Below are positions 61,207-64,000 of a DNA stretch of 64,000 bases, one piece after another (positions within the stretch are counted from its first letter, which is position 1; each line of letters starts with the position of its first letter). The DNA is from Alphaproteobacteria bacterium. Lineage in GTDB: Bacteria; Pseudomonadota; Alphaproteobacteria; Micropepsales; Micropepsaceae. The translations under genes and the position numbers were made by a program. The stretch lies in contig JAATGP010000020.1 of NCBI GenBank assembly GCA_015654635.1, positions 1 through 64,000 of the forward strand, written 5' to 3'. The notes beneath the pieces are model-generated. The model searched no databases, had not been told where the DNA came from, and saw only the letters and a program-made list of their open reading frames with translations.

Positions 61207-63422
61207 ATTTCGGTCATGTTGGCGCCCAGCGAGACGATCTGCACCGGTTTTTCCAAGCCAACCAGGAATGGCCCCAGCATAGAGGTCCCGGCCACTTGCT
61301 GCACCAGCTTGGTGGCGATCTGCGCCGAATGCACGGCGGGCATGATCAGCACATTGGCGGTGTCGGTCAGGCGGCAGAAGGGATAAAGCCCCAGCTTGTC
61401 GCGGTCCAGTGCCACATCGACAGCCATTTCGCCATCATACTCAAAGTCTACTTGGCGGCGGTCGAGAATATGGACCGCTTCCACGATGCGTTCGGAGCGC
61501 TCGTTTCTGGGATAGCCGAAGGTCGAAGACGCCAGCAGCGCCACGCGCGGGGTGTAGCCGAAACCGCGAGCCACGCGTGCCGCTTGGCAGGCGATGTCCG
61601 CAAGCTGTTCCGACGACGGCAATTCGTGCACGGATGTATCGGCAGCGAAGATGACGCGGTTCTTGGCAAACATCAGCAGCACACCCATGGGGCGTTGTCC
61701 GGCGGGTGAATCCATCACCTGGCGCACATCGGCCAAGGCAGCGTTGTAAGAGCGGGTGACGCCCGTCACCATGGCATCGGCTTCACCCGCCGCGAGCAAG
61801 CTTGCGGCATAGATGTTGCGGTCATTGGTTACCATACGCACGCAATCGCGATACAGCATGCCGCGCCGTTGCAGCCGCGCGTACAAAGCCTCGATATAGG
61901 GCGCGGCTTCCGCCGCCGAATGCGGCACGCGGATCTCGAGTTCGACGCCACTGAGCCCCGCCGCGGCAATGGTCGCTTTGACGACGTCGCGCCGTCCCAC
62001 CAAAACCGCTTTGCCGAGGCCGGCTTGTTGGAATGCCGCTGCAGCCCGCACCACACAGGACTCTTCGCCTTCGGCAAACACCACGCGCTTGGGTTTAGCC
62101 CGCACCATAGCGGTGAGACGAAAGAAAAGATTGGCGGACGGGTCCAGCCGCGCCGATAGCTCGGCGCGATAGGCGTCCATATCCGCGATCGTGCGGCGCG
62201 CTACGCCTGTCTTAATGGCGGCCTCTGCCACTGCGGCCGAGACGCGGCTGATCAGCCGGGGATCGAAAGGCGAGGGAATGATGTAGTCGGCGCCATAGCT
62301 TGGGCGGGCACCGCCATAGGCCGTGGCAACTTCGTCGGGCACATCCTCGCGGGCCAATGCGGCAAGCGCCTCAACGGCGGCAATCTTCATCGGTAAATTG
62401 ATCTCGCGCGCCCGCACGTCCAGCGCCCCGCGGAAGATGTAAGGAAAGCCGAGAACATTGTTAACTTGGTTGGGATAATCGCTGCGGCCGGTGGCCACGA
62501 TGGCGTCGGAGCGGACGGCTTTGACCTCCTCTGGCGTGATCTCGGGGTCGGGATTGGCCATGGCGAAGATGATTGGCGCCTTGGCCATCGTCCGCGCCAT
62601 CTGCGGTGTCACGGCACCCTTCACCGAAAGGCCGAGGAAGACATCGCAGTCTTTGATCGCCTCTTCCAGGGTGCGAGCCCAAGTCTCCACTGCATGGGCG
62701 CTCTTCCACTGATTCATGCCGCTGGTTCGCCCGCGATAGATGACGCCTTTGGAGTCGCACAAGATAGCATTGGCGTTCGGCAGGCCCATAGTCTTCAAGA
62801 GTTCTAGACACGCGATCCCAGCAGCCCCGGCGCCGTTCACCACCACCTTGATCTCGGAAATGTCGCGGTCCGTCAGCTGCAACGCATTGATGATACCCGC
62901 AGCGCAGATGATGGCGGTGCCATGTTGATCATCGTGAAAGACCGGGATGTCCATCACCTCTTTCAGGCGTTCTTCGATGACGAAGCAGTCGGGCGCCTTG
63001 ACGTCTTCCAGATTGATGCCGCCGAAGCTGGGGCCGAGATAGCGGACGCTGGCGATAAAAGCATCGACATCGGCGGTGTCGACTTCCAGGTCGATGGAAT
63101 CCACATCGGCAAAGCGCTTGAACAGCACCGCCTTGCCTTCCATCACCGGCTTGGCGGCCAAGGCGCCGAGATCGCCGAGGCCTAAAATCGCTGTGCCATT
63201 GGAGATAACCGCCACCAGATTGCCTTTGGCGGTATAGTCGAAGACGGTATCGGGATTGGCGGCGATGGCGAGCACCGGTACGGCCACACCTGGCGAATAG
63301 GCCAGACTCAAATCGCGCTGGCTGGCCATCGGTTTGGTAGCGACAATCGAGATCTTACCGGGCTTGGGCAGGGCATGAAAGGCGAGGGCTTCGTCATCGG
63401 TGAAGGGGCAATCATTGGTCAT
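61170..63422 (-). CDS. maeB: NADP-dependent malic enzyme with phosphotransacetylase-like domain (MaeB)
   Basis: This 750-residue protein oxidatively decarboxylates malate to pyruvate. The malic domain spans about residues 1-430 ([95 protein letters not shown]). A C-terminal phosphotransacetylase-like domain follows ([40 protein letters not shown]), usually a non-catalytic acetyl-CoA sensor. The length is that of MaeB. It lies 27 bases after a short-chain-fatty-acyl regulator gene, which links it to acetate or propionate use. Confidence 0.95.
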   Translation of the reverse strand: MTNDCPFTDDEALAFHALPKPGKISIVATKPMASQRDLSLAYSPGVAVPVLAIAANPDTVFDYTAKGNLVAVISNGTAILGLGDLGALAAKPVMEGKAVLFKRFADVDSIDLEVDTADVDAFIASVRYLGPSFGGINLEDVKAPDCFVIEERLKEVMDIPVFHDDQHGTAIICAAGIINALQLTDRDISEIKVVVNGAGAAGIACLELLKTMGLPNANAILCDSKGVIYRGRTSGMNQWKSAHAVETWARTLEEAIKDCDVFLGLSVKGAVTPQMARTMAKAPIIFAMANPDPEITPEEVKAVRSDAIVATGRSDYPNQVNNVLGFPYIFRGALDVRAREINLPMKIAAVEALAALAREDVPDEVATAYGGARPSYGADYIIPSPFDPRLISRVSAAVAEAAIKTGVARRTIADMDAYRAELSARLDPSANLFFRLTAMVRAKPKRVVFAEGEESCVVRAAAAFQQAGLGKAVLVGRRDVVKATIAAAGLSGVELEIRVPHSAAEAAPYIEALYARLQRRGMLYRDCVRMVTNDRNIYAASLLAAGEADAMVTGVTRSYNAALADVRQVMDSPAGQRPMGVLLMFAKNRVIFAADTSVHELPSSEQLADIACQAARVARGFGYTPRVALLASSTFGYPRNERSERIVEAVHILDRRQVDFEYDGEMAVDVALDRDKLGLYPFCRLTDTANVLIMPAVHSAQIATKLVQQVAGTSMLGPFLVGLEKPVQIVSLGANMTEIYNAALVASLGS

Positions 63423-63449
63423 GACTCTTGCTCCAGTCTCAACAGGTCG

Positions 63450-64000
63450 TCAGGGGTAACAATAAGCGGACAAGCCGCGGCGGTTTTCATCCACCACCAG
63501 CTTGTAGTTGCGCGAAGGCATGGCGCGTTCGGGACAATTGGCGCGTTCGCAGATGCGGCAGCTGATACCGATGGGCGTCACGATTTTGGGATCGTCGAGC
63601 GCCAGACCATCGGCATAGATCATCTCCTTGGCATAGGAGAGCGGACAACCAAGACCGATGGCGAGGCGGTGCAGCCGGGCGCCGATGGGACGCGCGCGTG
63701 CTTGCCGGCCGATCGGATTGATGGTTTTGGCAACGCAGAAAAACGATGAGCCGTCCGGCATTTGGCTCACCTGCACGCGCAGCATGCCCGGCGTGGCAAA
63801 GGCATCGTAGACATTCCAGCGCGGGCAGGCGGCACCGAAGCGGGCGATCTGGATGCCCGAGCCGCCGAAGCGCTTGGAGATATTTCCCGCGACATCGACC
63901 CGGATGAGATGGAACGGCACACCCTCTATACCGGGACGGCGCAGGGTGGTTAGCCGGTGACAGACTTGTTCAAAGCTGGCGCCAAAGCGATGCTGCAGCA
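63450..64000 (-). CDS. Short-chain fatty acyl transcriptional regulator (ScfR type), 3' part
   Basis: The visible 183 residues are the C-terminal half of a regulator, beginning LQHRFGASFEQVCHRLTTLR and including FHLIRVDVAGNISKRFGGSG, RWNVYDAFATPGMLRVQVSQ and a Cys cluster PIGISCRICERANCPERAMP. The last is a [Fe-S]- or zinc-like CxxC...C motif typical of the DUF2083/ScfR family (RamB, PrpR/MccR relatives). The N-terminal XRE helix-turn-helix lies beyond the window end. It is read in the same direction as maeB and probably controls acyl-CoA or glyoxylate-type genes. Confidence 0.88.
   Translation of the reverse strand, partial: LQHRFGASFEQVCHRLTTLRRPGIEGVPFHLIRVDVAGNISKRFGGSGIQIARFGAACPRWNVYDAFATPGMLRVQVSQMPDGSSFFCVAKTINPIGRQARARPIGARLHRLAIGLGCPLSYAKEMIYADGLALDDPKIVTPIGISCRICERANCPERAMPSRNYKLVVDENRRGLSAYCYP

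Overview
The window reads as a chromosome segment of an alphaproteobacterium. The evidence is a Trb-type conjugation cluster with a DUF2274 tail, a TonB-dependent receptor, an OpgD/OpgH glucan pair, a MaeB-type malic enzyme next to a short-chain-fatty-acyl regulator, and moderately high GC with densely packed genes. I cannot name a genus. No rRNA, tRNA or CRISPR array was seen.

Layout. (1) 1-1408: a truncated NRAMP-type metal transporter gene, then a complete IS3-family (IS407-like) element with inverted repeats and a 4-bp direct repeat. (2) 1463-10687: an Rhs polymorphic-toxin locus on the minus strand. It has one full-length secreted Rhs protein with its candidate immunity gene, followed by three orphan Rhs C-terminal modules. 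Each module starts at the same 10-bp junction encoding Asp-Pro-Asn and is followed by a small membrane protein that is a likely immunity protein. Divergent to it are a Tat-exported RHS/glycine-rich protein and a lipoprotein. (3) 10688-12367: a graveyard of a serine recombinase fragment, an IS3 transposase tail and an XRE regulator interrupted by an amber codon. (4) 12368-24735: a tightly overlapped operon traG-copG-trbBCDEJLFGI-DUF2274 plus an excisionase-like HTH gene. It encodes a mating-pair apparatus without a relaxase or integrase in view, so it is probably an ICE remnant or part of a larger ICE. (5) 24964-26599: an AbiEi/AbiEii toxin-antitoxin pair, both genes frame-broken.

(6) 27082-42688: a sulfur and peptide region. 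It holds cystathionine beta-synthase and gamma-lyase (reverse transsulfuration), a class III aminotransferase, an AhpD-like protein, O-acetylhomoserine sulfhydrylase and a P1 peptidase. These are followed by a TonB receptor, an alpha/beta hydrolase and an oligopeptide-type ABC importer whose binding protein is fused to the first permease and whose two ATPases are fused. (7) 43052-49797: a sensor kinase/response regulator/lipoprotein operon beside the divergent opgD and opgH genes for periplasmic glucans.

(8) 50086-56483: a redox block with a peroxiredoxin-like protein, MsrB, MsrA, a quaternary-amine-type ABC importer (ATPase plus permease-binding-protein fusion, the EgtU architecture) and the ergothioneine enzymes EgtB and EgtD. 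(9) 56498-64000: a UBP-type zinc-finger protein translationally coupled to a cNMP-domain flavoprotein lacking the thioredoxin-reductase CxxC, serine acetyltransferase CysE, an FAD/NAD(P)-binding protein, MaeB and the end of a short-chain-fatty-acyl regulator.

The most distinctive signals are the orphan Rhs-module array with its repeated junction, and the import-plus-biosynthesis ergothioneine cluster. Sulfur metabolism (CBS/CGL, MetY, CysE, EgtBD, Msr) is the recurring theme of the right half.
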